From NCBI GenBank assembly GCA_034670405.1, contig JAXDDX010000035.1, forward strand, positions 1,145,001 to 1,209,000: 64,000 nucleotides of DNA, in the 5' to 3' direction. The DNA is from Hoplostethus atlanticus (taxonomy: Eukaryota; Chordata; Actinopteri; Trachichthyiformes; Trachichthyidae). The translations under genes were made by a program, and so were the position numbers. Within the stretch, counting starts at the first letter, position 1; each line of letters opens with the position of its first letter. The notes below the pieces were generated by a model. It ran no database searches, was not told the origin of the DNA, and worked only from the letters and a program-made list of their open reading frames with translations. This document shows, piece after piece, positions 25,486 to 38,200 of the stretch.

Positions 25486-28400
25486 CTAGAAGTGATATGG
25501 GGTGTGGGTAACCCAGTTGGATGTCTGCTCTTTAGTGCGCTTGGCGGAGCTGTGGGTGGTGAACAGGGATTTGAAGGTCTCTGACCGCTCGTCCATGTTC
25601 TGGATGGACCTCTTGGTAGCAGAGGCTGTTGAAGACTTGGCCCCTTTAGAGGAGCTAGAGGATCCAGAGGGTCCGGCCACAGCTGGGGGGGTAAAATGAC
25701 ACAGGCAACAAATACAGTGTGATTATTGATCATTACTATGGCTACATTATGATCTATAATGAACAAAATATGTTGTCTGGGTTGTAGTATAACTGAAGAT
25801 ATTGTTGGAAAATTACAGTTTGAAGACCAACAGGCTGAATGAGCAGTTATAGTTTGCCTAAATCATGTGTTTGAGGACAAAACACAGCCCAGACCAGGAC
25901 CAGGACACTTCCATAATGCTTGACTGTCGGGATTTGTCTCGCAGTGGACTGATGGGGGCCAAATTTTTTTGATATGACTGATGTGCACTCACTACTCTGA
26001 CGTCTCCATAGATTGCAGCATAGTGTTTTCCTTTCATCTCCATGGTAACACCAAACTGACCAGGTTTCTCATCGTTATTTATGGGAGTGCCACACAAACG
26101 CCTCCCAAAAGATCTGACCTTTAATTGGTTAACTTCATACCCAATTATTTACCCGCCCATGCAGCACTAACTCCCTTTACATTATTTTCCTTTTATGACG
26201 TGCACAATTTCCTCTTAGAAATCATTAAAATCATTGCATGGTAAAAACTCAAAATGTCCATAATTCCACAAGAGGTTCACAAACTTTCAATCATGACTAC
26301 ATTTGTTTATCTATATTTATCAGAGTAAGGCATGGTTAGCTACCTGACTCGCTGTTATCACTGCCATTGCTGCCATTTTGTGCTGAGCCCGTCTCTGCTA
26401 GGTCCACTTGTGAAGAACTTTCGTTACCTATGGGGGGAAAAAACAATATTCATAACATGATTACGAAAGAGGACATAAGTTAATTTCATGTTTTGTTCAA
26501 ACAAACAGCATGAATTCTTGCTTTAGAATAATGAATGTTTATCAGCATTAACAAACTAAGAGTTTGTAAATAATGATGAATTAAATAACAATATTAAGTT
26601 ACTGTATATTATAAATATGTGCAACTCTGAAGTACATGATTTAGTAATGACATTAGTTAAAATCTGATTCAGTGCAGAATACTATTTCTAGTACATTATT
26701 TTTGGATCATTACCTAATATTAATGTACATCATTTGTAAAAATATGTAGGTCTAACTTATACATGCATTGTTTGTTGATCATGAACACATAATGGTTCAA
26801 TTATTTATGAATGTTAAAATGTTGCACTGTACTCATGTTTTACTCAAGTATGTTAAATAATTTAAATAATTGTTAAACATATGTTGTACGGTTTGTACAG
26901 GTTTTAAAATAGTAAAAATAATTGCAATTAAGTTTATGGGTTTCTAAAGAAGGGGATGCAAGTCTAACTACATGTATTAACTAGGCGATGTACAAAAGAC
27001 ATAGCTTAGGGCTTAGTACAGGAAAACCTGTGTGAAGGAAGGAAATGCAATCAGAAAAAAAGGACAGCAAATACATAGCCAGGCGCAAGCAGCAAGATGT
27101 GCTATGGCAGTTGCTCAAACAAAGCAATGACAGTGGTTGAACTGGCCGCAACTGAGAGTAAACGAATAGAAACCACTTCTTCAGCTACTAGGAAAGAAGA
27201 TTCTAAAATTGTCTTTGTCGGTGAGAAAGAGCAGATTGGGAAAGAAGCAGTTGTAGGCAGGAAAACACAGGGCAACACAACTAGGGGAGCTAGGGACGGG
27301 GAAATGTCAGACAAACAACTTTTAATCCCACGAGAAACAGCGAGCACTAGTTTAAGAGTGGACTTAGTACTATGGTCGGCCACGTTGCGGACTGTTTACT
27401 TTGTGGAGCTTACAGTGCCATGGGAAGATGCAGTCGACGAAACATATGAAAGAAAGAAGCTTAGGTATAGCAGCAGAGGTATAGCAGCAGAGGCAGAGCA
27501 GCGAGGTAGGGTACGGCCCGTCGAGGTCAGATGTTGAGGGTTTGTGACAATGCCGGCTACCGGCATTTACTATTCTATTTCTTTTACTATTTCAGGGAGG
27601 GAAATGGTTGCACTTGGCCTTTTATTGTGTCATTGAACCCTGTGATGAGGTGTACAAATAAACGTCTGGTGTTTCTCAGCCAACGCCTTGTTAACTGGTG
27701 AGGGGAGAGCATTGTGCTGCAAGTAGCACGGCAGTGCTGAACAGGAAACCACACCAAAGCAGTCTGAGGACACAAAAAACTTAGGTGTCCTTGTGGTCAA
27801 GGATTCACACACATTCACACACTCAGCTACTCGACGTTGAGAAAGATGACAAAACCACAATAAGCAGAAGACATAATGGACAGACTGTGAAATCACTACT
27901 CTATTTTTTACCAGTAACTATTGACGCAGTCAATAGGTCACATAGATCATCAACTTGTGACACTAAAATGTGATTTTTTTTTTATCGATGTCATAACAGT
28001 AGGAAATGCCTGCTTATTTTCAATGTATACTATATATAGGTATATATATATATACCTATATATAGTAGAATTCAGAGGTCTTGTTAGGTAGAGAGCTATT
28101 AGTTACTGCTAATTAAATAAAACAGATGACTAAGTCAAGTCAATTCCTTTAATTGAAGATTGTATAATTAAACTCCAATTCATAATATTGTTGATTATAG
28201 TCTCAATTATTTAATTGCAGATTGCATATAAGACCCTGTTTATGGTTAAAAGTGTGGGAAAACCATTTCCTGAATGGAGTGAGTTTAAAGTAGATGATCC
28301 CCCGCTGTGATTTGATCGAATACACAGCGGTGCAGTTGAAGTTCAAGCTTTGAAGGACTTTGACTTTTGATGTTCTTTAATAGACCAGCTCACTTAAAAA

Positions 28401-31400
28401 GCCAAAATGAAAACAAAAAAACACAAACCATGCTCATAGAAAACAAACGTATAAATATTCCCTTATAGAAACCATGCACAAACGCGCGCAAAAAATAAAT
28501 AAACAAAGCATACAACATCATTCTTTAGAGAATAAAACATATATTCCACCCTAGGACCAAGGACCTGTAGGACCTGTACCCCTCACCTTGTTCCTGCGGG
28601 TCAACCAAATGGCCAGCTTGGCCTGACCAAAAATTCTGCAACACACTCACTGCTTTTTTTTTCCCGCAAAGAACACGAGGCCCAAGAACAAAACTCAAGC
28701 TTTGAATGAACCAGCTACTGTGTTACTGCACATTCAAAGCACTATTCAAATGAAGAAGGATTTATGTTGGTTGCTTGGTTTTGTTTATGAAAAGGCTAAA
28801 CACATTTGTTATAACATTAAGCCAGATGCGTCACCCAGGCATGACACACATGTCCAACACCTACCTTTTACATCTGATGGTTTGGACACAGCTTCAGCAA
28901 CCTTGCTCTTCTTTGATTTCTAAAAAAAAAGGGACAAAAAAGGTTTAAAAAACAAGCACATACCAAGTCACTGATGAGAAATGTGCCATACAAACAACCA
29001 ATCACTTAATCATCATGGAACAAAACCCACCTTGGCTTTGGCCTTGGCCCGCTTCTCTTCCATCTTCTCTTTCAGCTTCTCAACTTCCTCTTTGGTGCCA
29101 TTGAGCACAATGACATCTTCATATCGGAACGCGTCCCCACACTAAAGCAAAGACAAGACGACATCCAGTTCAGAGCTATTAACCTGCACCTTGAAAAGAG
29201 TACAAAAAGAATCCAACTACAATCCAGTGTCAAAGCAATACAAATTCAGGCGTAATGGGTCTGGATGAGCAAGTGAACACTTAATGTTTGCTACTACACT
29301 GTAAAAAAATATTTACTCAGTATTATTGCAACATTTTTCTGCCAAAATAATTGTAAGTATAAATGTGATTGTTGTAAAATTGTTTAACTGTTAGTAAAAA
29401 AAAAAAAGTTGGTTTGAATTGACTATTGAATTAAAATAGGCAACAAAATGAAATTATGTTGATTTAATTTTAATAAGTGCAACTACTATTGTTAAAACTA
29501 ATCAATGATGATAAAAACATATAACTTAAACTAAACACCACCAGGAAATAATTTCAATTATTCAACAAGGCATTTGCTCACAAACATACACCACAGCCAA
29601 CATGTTCTAGCCAGGATCTTTGTATACATCAGCAAACAGACTGGGGATGTACACTAGTACAACACTCCTGAGTGACCGTGCTGTCCACACAACTTTAATT
29701 GTGTCCTTTGCTTGGTCAGTGGAATTTTTCTCAGGCAAAAAAGATCATCTCATCAAGTAATAAATCAACCAAGGAAACAAGGAGGGGGTGTCTGTTTCAG
29801 TTTATACTCCTACTTTGACTAGTAAAACAGTGATTTGCTTACTAGGGCTGATGGAAAACTTTCCACATTGTTTGTGAGGCATCTGTGGCAGACAATAGTA
29901 AAATTAGACAAGGAATTTTCCTACTCAAATAATTGACCTAAATGATTTTTCAGTTTTCCGGTTGGGGTTGGCCTCCGTCAGGGCTGCGCCTTATCACCAA
30001 TCCTGTTTGTGATCTTCATGGACAGGATATCGAGGCGTAGCCATGTGGGGAGAGGGTTGCAGTACGGTGGGCTAGGGATCACATCACTGCTTTTTGCAGA
30101 TGATGTGGTCCTGATGGCACCATCGGTCTGTGACCTCCAGCACTCACTGGATAGGTTCGCAGCTGAGTGCGAAGCGGCTGGGATGAGGATCAGCACCTCC
30201 AAGTCGGAGGCCATGGTTCTCAGCAGGAAACCGGTGGACTGCCCACTCCGGGTAGGGAATGAGTCCTTAACCCAAGTGAAGGAGTTTAAGTATCTGGGGG
30301 TCTTGTTCACGAGTGAGGGGACTATAGAGCGGGAGATTGGCCGGAGAATCGGAGCAGCAGGAGCGGTTTTGAGGTTACTCTACCGCACTGTCGTGACGAA
30401 GAGAGAGCTGAGCCAGAAGGCGAAGCTCTCGATCTACCGGTCAATCTTTGTCCCGACCCTAACCTATGGTCATGAGGGATGGGTCATGACCGAAAGAACG
30501 AGATCCAGGATACAAGCGGCTGAAATGAGTTTCCTCAGGAGGGTGGCTGGCGTCTCCCTTAGAGATAAGGTGAGAAGTTCAGTCATCCGGGAGAGACTCA
30601 GAGTAGAGCCGCTGCTCCTTTGCGTCGAAAGGAGTCAGTTGAGGTGGTTCGGGCATCTGGTCAGGATGCCTGCTCGGGCGCCTCCCTAGAGAGGTGTTCC
30701 AGGCATGTCCAACGGGGAGGAGGCCCCGGGGCAGACCAAGGACCAGGTGGCGTGATTACATCTACGCATTGGCCTTGGAACGTCTTGGGATCCCCAGGGC
30801 AGAGCTGGCGGATGTGGCCAGGGAAAGGGAAGTCTGGGGCTCTCTGCTGGAACTGTTGCCTCCGCGACCCGACCCCGGATAAGCGGATGAAGATGAAGAT
30901 GAAGAAGATGAAGATTTTTCAGTGTAATAACAATGGATACTATGGATACTTACTTCTTTTAAGTATGCCAGTTATGACAGATTCATATCCACATCACTCA
31001 TCTGTCAATATAACGTTTAAAAACAATTGACTTTATTTACATGAGGGCTGACGGCCATATTTGATTTACTCGTCTGTTGATGAGCAAGGACCATTTTCTC
31101 ATCAAATCGGTCATTTTTTCCTGAACAAAATAGCATTTCTAAGAAAAATGACTGTGTCAAACCAATATAGACATAGTTTCTAGTGCGCACATGCCTCATG
31201 CCAGCCTGTAGTGGATCTACATAAAAATGATAGGGTATGAGCAATAAGATAAATAATCTAGTTGTCCTATTTTGGGCAAGTTGTTTTTAATCTATTATAG
31301 TATCTTAGCAAAAATTTAGCCATCTGTGTCATACAATACAAGATAAGAGATAATCTATTCTGAGAAAATGGGTGTTTTGGACTTCCTCATAGATAGATGA

Positions 31401-32246
31401 AACGCTTGGTAACAAAGTTTGACTACTGCTAAAAAGACTTAGTCTTGGCTAAGCAAAAAATTGTGTCAGGGATAAGGCAGCTCTCTTGTGAGACCCCAAA
31501 GGAAACATTGTCAGTCTTTGAAAAAAGCAGCCATATATTCCTTGCTTTTCTCCTGGATAGGCGAATCTAGAGACACAAATCATTGCATCTTAGCTTCTTA
31601 ACTTAATAAAGCAATTAATATTTACATTAAACGCTCCAGTCCTTCACAAACAAGCACAACACACACACAAAAATGTCAAAGCAGTCAGTAACCAGCAGGG
31701 GATCTATTGTGTGCTCATAGTGCAGGCTCAGTGGGTGTGAACCCTGGCCATGTGCTCTGTTAACACAAGAGGGATAATCTCAGAAGCTGACCAGGCAGCA
31801 AACAAACTCTCCGGGTGCTGCTCTGAACAGCACTGCTGTTGCTATTACGACCAACGACACAGCCCGCCAGTGAGCTGAGCAGCTGATCATCAAGACAGTA
31901 AACCAGTCGACCGGAATCTTGTCTCAGCACTAAACCAGCCACTTGACAGGAGAGAGAGGGAGAGGGGGAAAGAGGAAGAGAGGGAGAGAGGGAGAGAGGG
32001 CGCACTCATTCGGGAGAGAGGGCGCACTCATTCGGGAGAGAGTGGATACTTCAGGCTCTGTACCTCTAATTCTGCTGAACGTCTGATGACTGAGAAGAGG
32101 ACAGACGATTGGTATTTAACAGTTTTGGATGGATACAGGGAAAGAGCTGAACATGGGGTGAAAGGTTGCGAGGAAAAGAAAAGGATAAAAAGGTAAAGCA
32201 ACAGCGAGTGGGACAATTTACCGAGGAGGAAACTGCTGGAGTGAGT

Positions 32247-32296
<50 letters not shown>

Positions 32297-35200
32297 CAGG
32301 TGTGTATGTGGGTGTAACTGCTGGTAATCATGCAGGGACAGCCTTTGTCTCATGGGGATACAGGAAGAGCGACATGAAAGAGCAATGCAACAAGAGGAGA
32401 AAACACACACACAAACGCTCAGTCTCAGTCGGGCACAGAAAACACAGCCTCCCAGACAACTCACTGCCAGAAACAACAACAGTGAGCCAGGCAACCAATA
32501 CGGCTGTGTCAAATCTAGCTAAAACATATGTCAGAGACCACTCTTGCTGCTGCTGCTGCTGCTGCTGCTGTTGCTACTGTGCTGGTGATGGCGCCAATGG
32601 ATGTGACTCTTAGTCTCTGTCTGTCTCTGGATGGTTTCTCGTAACACACTCTGGACTGTAGTTCAGATTACCACGGTCAGGACGGGGGCTAATGTTTAAC
32701 ATCCTCCTCTTCCACTGTAAGGACTACAGACTCAACCGCCATCAAGGTAACTGGCTAACCTTGCCCTGTCTTTGGCACTGTGTGTGTGTGTGTGTGTGCG
32801 TGCGTGCGTGTGTGTGTGTGTATTTACATGTGTTGCATTTATATAAGCTTTAGATAGTTGATATTGACAGTAAAAACGATGTGAAGGCTAGGTTGGGGGG
32901 TAGCTCGACATGAGATTTCATTACAAATCTACATATTTCCATGGCAGCTCCCGCGTGGATGTCCGTATCTCCAGTGCCGTTCTCAACCAACAACAGGGCT
33001 GCTACAGCAGGGGGACCGTGGGGAAAAGGCTGAGGTCTCTGAGGTGCCATTAAGAATAGTCCTCAGAGACATCCACAGCTGCTCTAAGGGGAATATCATT
33101 CAGCACTTTCACGCTGTATTGCCAACCTATAGCTATTGATACTGTGCTAGTCCCAATAGTCCAACTCCTTTTGCCGGCTTGGTGCATGTGCAGTCCAAGA
33201 GACAGCTTAGCTAGGTTCTGAACTGGATCAACAACCAAACGGAACATAAGGCTGTGTTGTAGGCCTATTTGTCTTCATGCTCCTAAATGAGCTTACAAGT
33301 GCAGTAGAACTTACAGGAGGTGGACAAAATAATGGAAACACTACATGAAAAAGGACTTACTAAATCACAATTTTAGAGGTGCACCAATAGTATCTGTCTC
33401 CTATTTTATTAATATTATCACTTGTGTTTATTTGGCTGAGGATTTTTACACAAATAACACAAATTACACAATTCAGTGCCTGTTTTTATCAAATGAAGCA
33501 CTTGTTCCTGAATGAATGAATGAATGAATTGAGTGATATTTGGGTCAGTACGCCTCTACACAATTTAAAAAGCATCTATGCAGGCAAGTGATATTAAGCT
33601 GAATGCCAGTTTGCAGTATGTGTCAGCTTTGAAAGAGGAAGCAACATGAGGCAACTAACAGAGTTGTTGCGAGGCCAAATAGTTGCCCACATTGCAGGTG
33701 CATCGGTCATCAGTCACATTAGTAAATACCATAAAATGATTTAATGTGGCAAAGGGAACAGTGTTGAAAATCATGACAACATATGTCCAACATGGATAAA
33801 CAGCATTGGCAAAGACAGCGGTCACAATTAGAAGCTCACTGACAGACAGACACACAAACACTTCACAAGACAGTTGATAAATACCACAAAACTATGGCCT
33901 CAGAGAATGTTGCTTCATGAGGTTCCCATATTCCAACATGATAATGCCCCCATACACACTGCTTCATGAACTTAAACATCTTTCAAGGTCTTTGTTGCTA
34001 CGTGCAAATAAAAGCATTTTATCTGCAAGTTAGACTGCCCAAAAATGGTTGGGACCAGCATCAATGTATTTCTGCTAGGGTATTGGTGTCACTGCATGGA
34101 GCAACAACAAGTTAGAAAGGCTATGACTGAATTAATACATTTAATTATAATTTAATTAATACGGCTTAATATAGGCCTAATAAATTTAAGACTTAATCAA
34201 TATAATAACTAGGTAGCACTTCACATTGCAGTACACCAATTACAGGGTAATAACTGTGTATTTACATAGAAAGTATCATAATAACAAGGAAATATTTGTA
34301 ATTATAATCACTTAGTTAAATGATGGTAAGTACAGGTTCTCTGTATAGTTGCCAACATTACACTGTAATAATAGTATAATAACAGTAGTACATTGTTGTA
34401 GCAAGTTGTGCAAACATTTTGGTATGATTACTAGGTAATACCTGGGAAAAAAAATCACCCGTCCTTTCCGTCTCTCTTAAATGGAACTTCCATATTCTAT
34501 ATCAGTAGAAAGATGAGGTTATTACATTATTACCCAATGCCTACTGTGAAAGTACTAGATAATAAACATGTCTAATAATAAACAGAAGTACAGATATTGA
34601 TGCATTCTTTTTATTTATTTGCTGTTTGTTGTGATTCCACAAATGTTGTACCACGCCACTATACATACAGTATGTTACTGCCACAGCTACAGTGGAATCA
34701 GCCTATAGCTAGCTAATATTAGGGGGTGGGGTGGGCTTTAATTCATAGTAGCAAATGTGTCCCACCCAATGTCAAACTCACTCAAACGCCCCTTGGTAAA
34801 GAGGAAGTTACCACATATATCTAGTGTGAAAGTACTAGATAATGCCAAGTAAAGTCACGCTTGACACCTTAATATTACACAGCTTTTATTCTACAGTTAC
34901 TTGATTACTTGGTTCAATAATTAGTATCAAGCCTGATATGGACAGATATACCTGAATGGACAGGTAAGTGATTGCTACCTAGTAATTATCCCATAATGTT
35001 TGCACAACTTGCTATTGTAGTACTGTTATAATGCTATTATTACAGCATAATATTGCTAATCTTAATCTTAATATTGCTGATTTTAAGAAAAAGACTGCAG
35101 TTTTAGGGTAGATTAGCATAGCATTACTACCCTCCATATACTTAAACAGTCCACAATCAAATGCAAAGGACCCCGGCCATGCATCCAGTGTGACATCTCA

Positions 35201-38200
35201 TCGCCGTGCATCTCTGTAACAGCTGCTTACACCAATTTTCCCACACCAATTCATTTTGGCAGCTTGTTCCTATTCTTTTTTTTGTTCCTATGCTCCTAAC
35301 TAGTTTATAGTAACTGGATTGTTCTAGTCTCAATGGGTTTTTTTTGCCATGTTTCACAAAGAAGATTCAGAGACCATGTGTTGCCATTTCCCGTAATTAT
35401 GCTCAGTGCCTCAGATAATGCAGTTCTCAAAGAGACTGAATTTGACTAAACCACACATACTAAACCACACATCTTGAGCTGAAAACTGTCTTCAACAATT
35501 AGTGCCTAACCTACATATTTAACCTAATTTAGCATCCCTCATGGGTCCGGGAACCTTCTGCTAACTGTTAAAAAGACACTCCACCATTTTTCAACCTTAT
35601 CTCCATCAATCAGTCCTCACTAGTACATGCTATTAGATGGTACTGTTTTTGTCTACTCGTTCTGTGTCTCGGGGAAAAGCGGTTTGAAACAACAACAAAA
35701 AAAATAAAAAATCGGCCCAAAATCTATTTTCAAACTCATGTAAACTACAGGCTCTCTTTTCCTGGATTCACGTCTCCACCTCGAGGGGCGGTAAGCAGAT
35801 GATAGCATTAGCAGCAGAAATTACTATAATTGTAATCTGTAGCTAGCCAATTTGCTAACTTACCTGCTCTATCGGTTACATTTCTCTGGCGGCCGAGTAA
35901 CCACTCCACTCGGTTCACCTCCATTGGTGCTTCGTCCGGGAAATATGGTGAAAATAGTGCCAGGTTTTAATTTTCTAATGAGCATCTTCTATGGGGATAT
36001 GGTGAATGCTCGGTCCCCCCCTGTCCTTCTGTCCCGCAACTATTACAGTTGGGCACCACACACCAAGATGGCATATTCCAAAATGTGAAAATACGAGAAA
36101 AAAGTTTGTCACAAAAGTTAGCCCACTAATATAGTCCCCGCCACGGTAGTTGTTCCCCATCGAGAAGCAGACCTAAGTAGACACGCACAACACCACCAGC
36201 TGAGTGTGTGTGTGTGGGGGGGGCTAAGGGGCAGTGTCTTGGTGTGGGGATTGGTTCTCAGAACCCAGTATTGTAGGATCTGTTGGAGAAGCTCTATAAG
36301 CAGAAAAATAGCATTTTCTTTTTCAATATTGGGTTTAGTTGACTGATTTTTGCTTCTAATCATCAAGACAACACATTCCGTTGATATAACATCCACATGA
36401 ATGATGGTGGTGTGTTCCTTTAAGCAATCTAGATGTCTTTCCTGCAGGAGGTTAAACTGTGGCAGTGTTGTCTGCATACAGAGAAGCGGGACTATTATGC
36501 TCCAGCTCGAAGGGACCAAGTGCAGCTTCCTGGTGTGCCTGGGGATCAGTATTGTGGTCTGTTCAGTTATTTACCTGAGGGCCAGGATGCCAACAGAGCC
36601 CCTGCACCAGGTAGGGTCTCTCAGTTGCAGGCCCTTCTCCACTAAATGTAGAGCGTTTCTGTCCAGTGCTGAGGATGGAGTAGAATGGCACCGCCGTGAC
36701 TGTCAGGTATGTTTTTTTTAGTGTTTCCTCGTTGCATTCATGTTTTTTTGTATAGTACAGTGGAGCCTCATTTATTAGAACCCATTGGGAAAGGAGGTCA
36801 CTCAGGAGAACGAAGTACTCACTGAATACTCACGTACTGAAATGTATTAAAATTCTAGATCAATTTTTTTTAAATAAATAAATAAAAAATGCAAGTTGAA
36901 CAAATCAACAAATGACCATTATGCATCATCGACAGAATATGTTTTCACATTTCCACATATTATGTTCATTATGACTGTTGATTCAGAAGGCTAGGGTTCA
37001 AATAAACAAGGTTCTACTGTAGTGACCTACAAAACACAAATATGTCTAAATGAAGAAACAATGGCCAATTAATCAAACCAATCAATCATTCTACCAAATC
37101 AATTAGCTAACGTGTTTGAGACTGACCTTGATATGAAGTACTACACAAAAAGGTGTGAGCAAAGAAAGTGGCTGAAAACCAAACGTGAAATCAATAGAAG
37201 GGCCACTTCTTGTTGGATCAAGGTAATTTCTTTTGGTACTATTTTTGATGCTGTAGTCATGGAAACGAGCACAGTGCATGAGACACAGATGTTTGGAATG
37301 TGGAGCATGGCTGCCATCAGAATGTCATGCGAAATGATGCCATGGCCATAGTAACACATGGTGTTCCTTGAGTCTCCTGCAATGAACCAATGCTGATATC
37401 CATGACAACATTATCTTAAGGTGTGCCAGTCAAATGACCATTCAAGAGTGCTAATTTGATTTAGGTATGGCCATTCTAATCATTCTAGTTCTATGGTGTA
37501 GCGAGTTTTTTTTCTTTGTCACCATCAGGTGGAAACGTATATTCTGAATCATCATCTGAACTGCTCCCATTTGACCAGCGACCTCCACTTCATAACAAGA
37601 CCTCTGAGTGACGAGGAGGAGAGCTACCCTTTAGCCTTTATTTTGACTGTTCACAAGGAGCTGGACCTTCTTCTACGCTTACTGAGGGCAATTTACACCC
37701 CACAGAATGTCTACTGCATTCATGTGGATGCCAAGTCTACGTGGAAATACCGAGAGGCCGTACAGAAGCTGGTCAGCTGCCTCCCCAATGCCTTCCTCTC
37801 CAGCCGCAGCGAGACAGTGGCATATGCTGGGTTTTCCCGCCTCCAGGCAGATGTGAACTGCATGAAGGACCTAGCAAGGTCCAAGGTAGGATGGAGGAAG
37901 GTGGTGAATCTGTGTGGACAGGACTTTCCTGTCAAGAGCAACCTGGAGCTGGTGCGTTACATGCAGAGCAAAGAGTGGAGGGACAGGAACATGACCCCTG
38001 GGATCAAGCAGCCTGTGGCCATGAGTCACAGGACACAGCTCCAGCACAGGGAGATCATGGGGTCATATGTACTCCCAAAGGGGTGGGGAATGAAGAAGGG
38101 TCCTCCTCCACACAGTCTGCAAGTGTATTTTGGAACAGCCTACTATGCTCTAACGAGGGACTTCGTAAACTTTGTCCTTGAGAGCCAAGTGGCCCATGAC

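Larger units (their letters stand above)
30913..35567. other. rtf2 intron 5 sequence, no gene seen
   Basis: Non-coding intron with dinucleotide repeats, a foldback repeat (listed) and a duplicated 20-bp GGGCGCACTCATTCGGGAG unit at about 31,998-32,036 in a GA-rich tract. No exon with splice sites and homology is visible. Confidence 0.5.

Noticed and set aside
32245-32613. 122-codon plus-strand frame with poly-cysteine
   Set aside because: Built from (GT)n and (TGC)n repeats.
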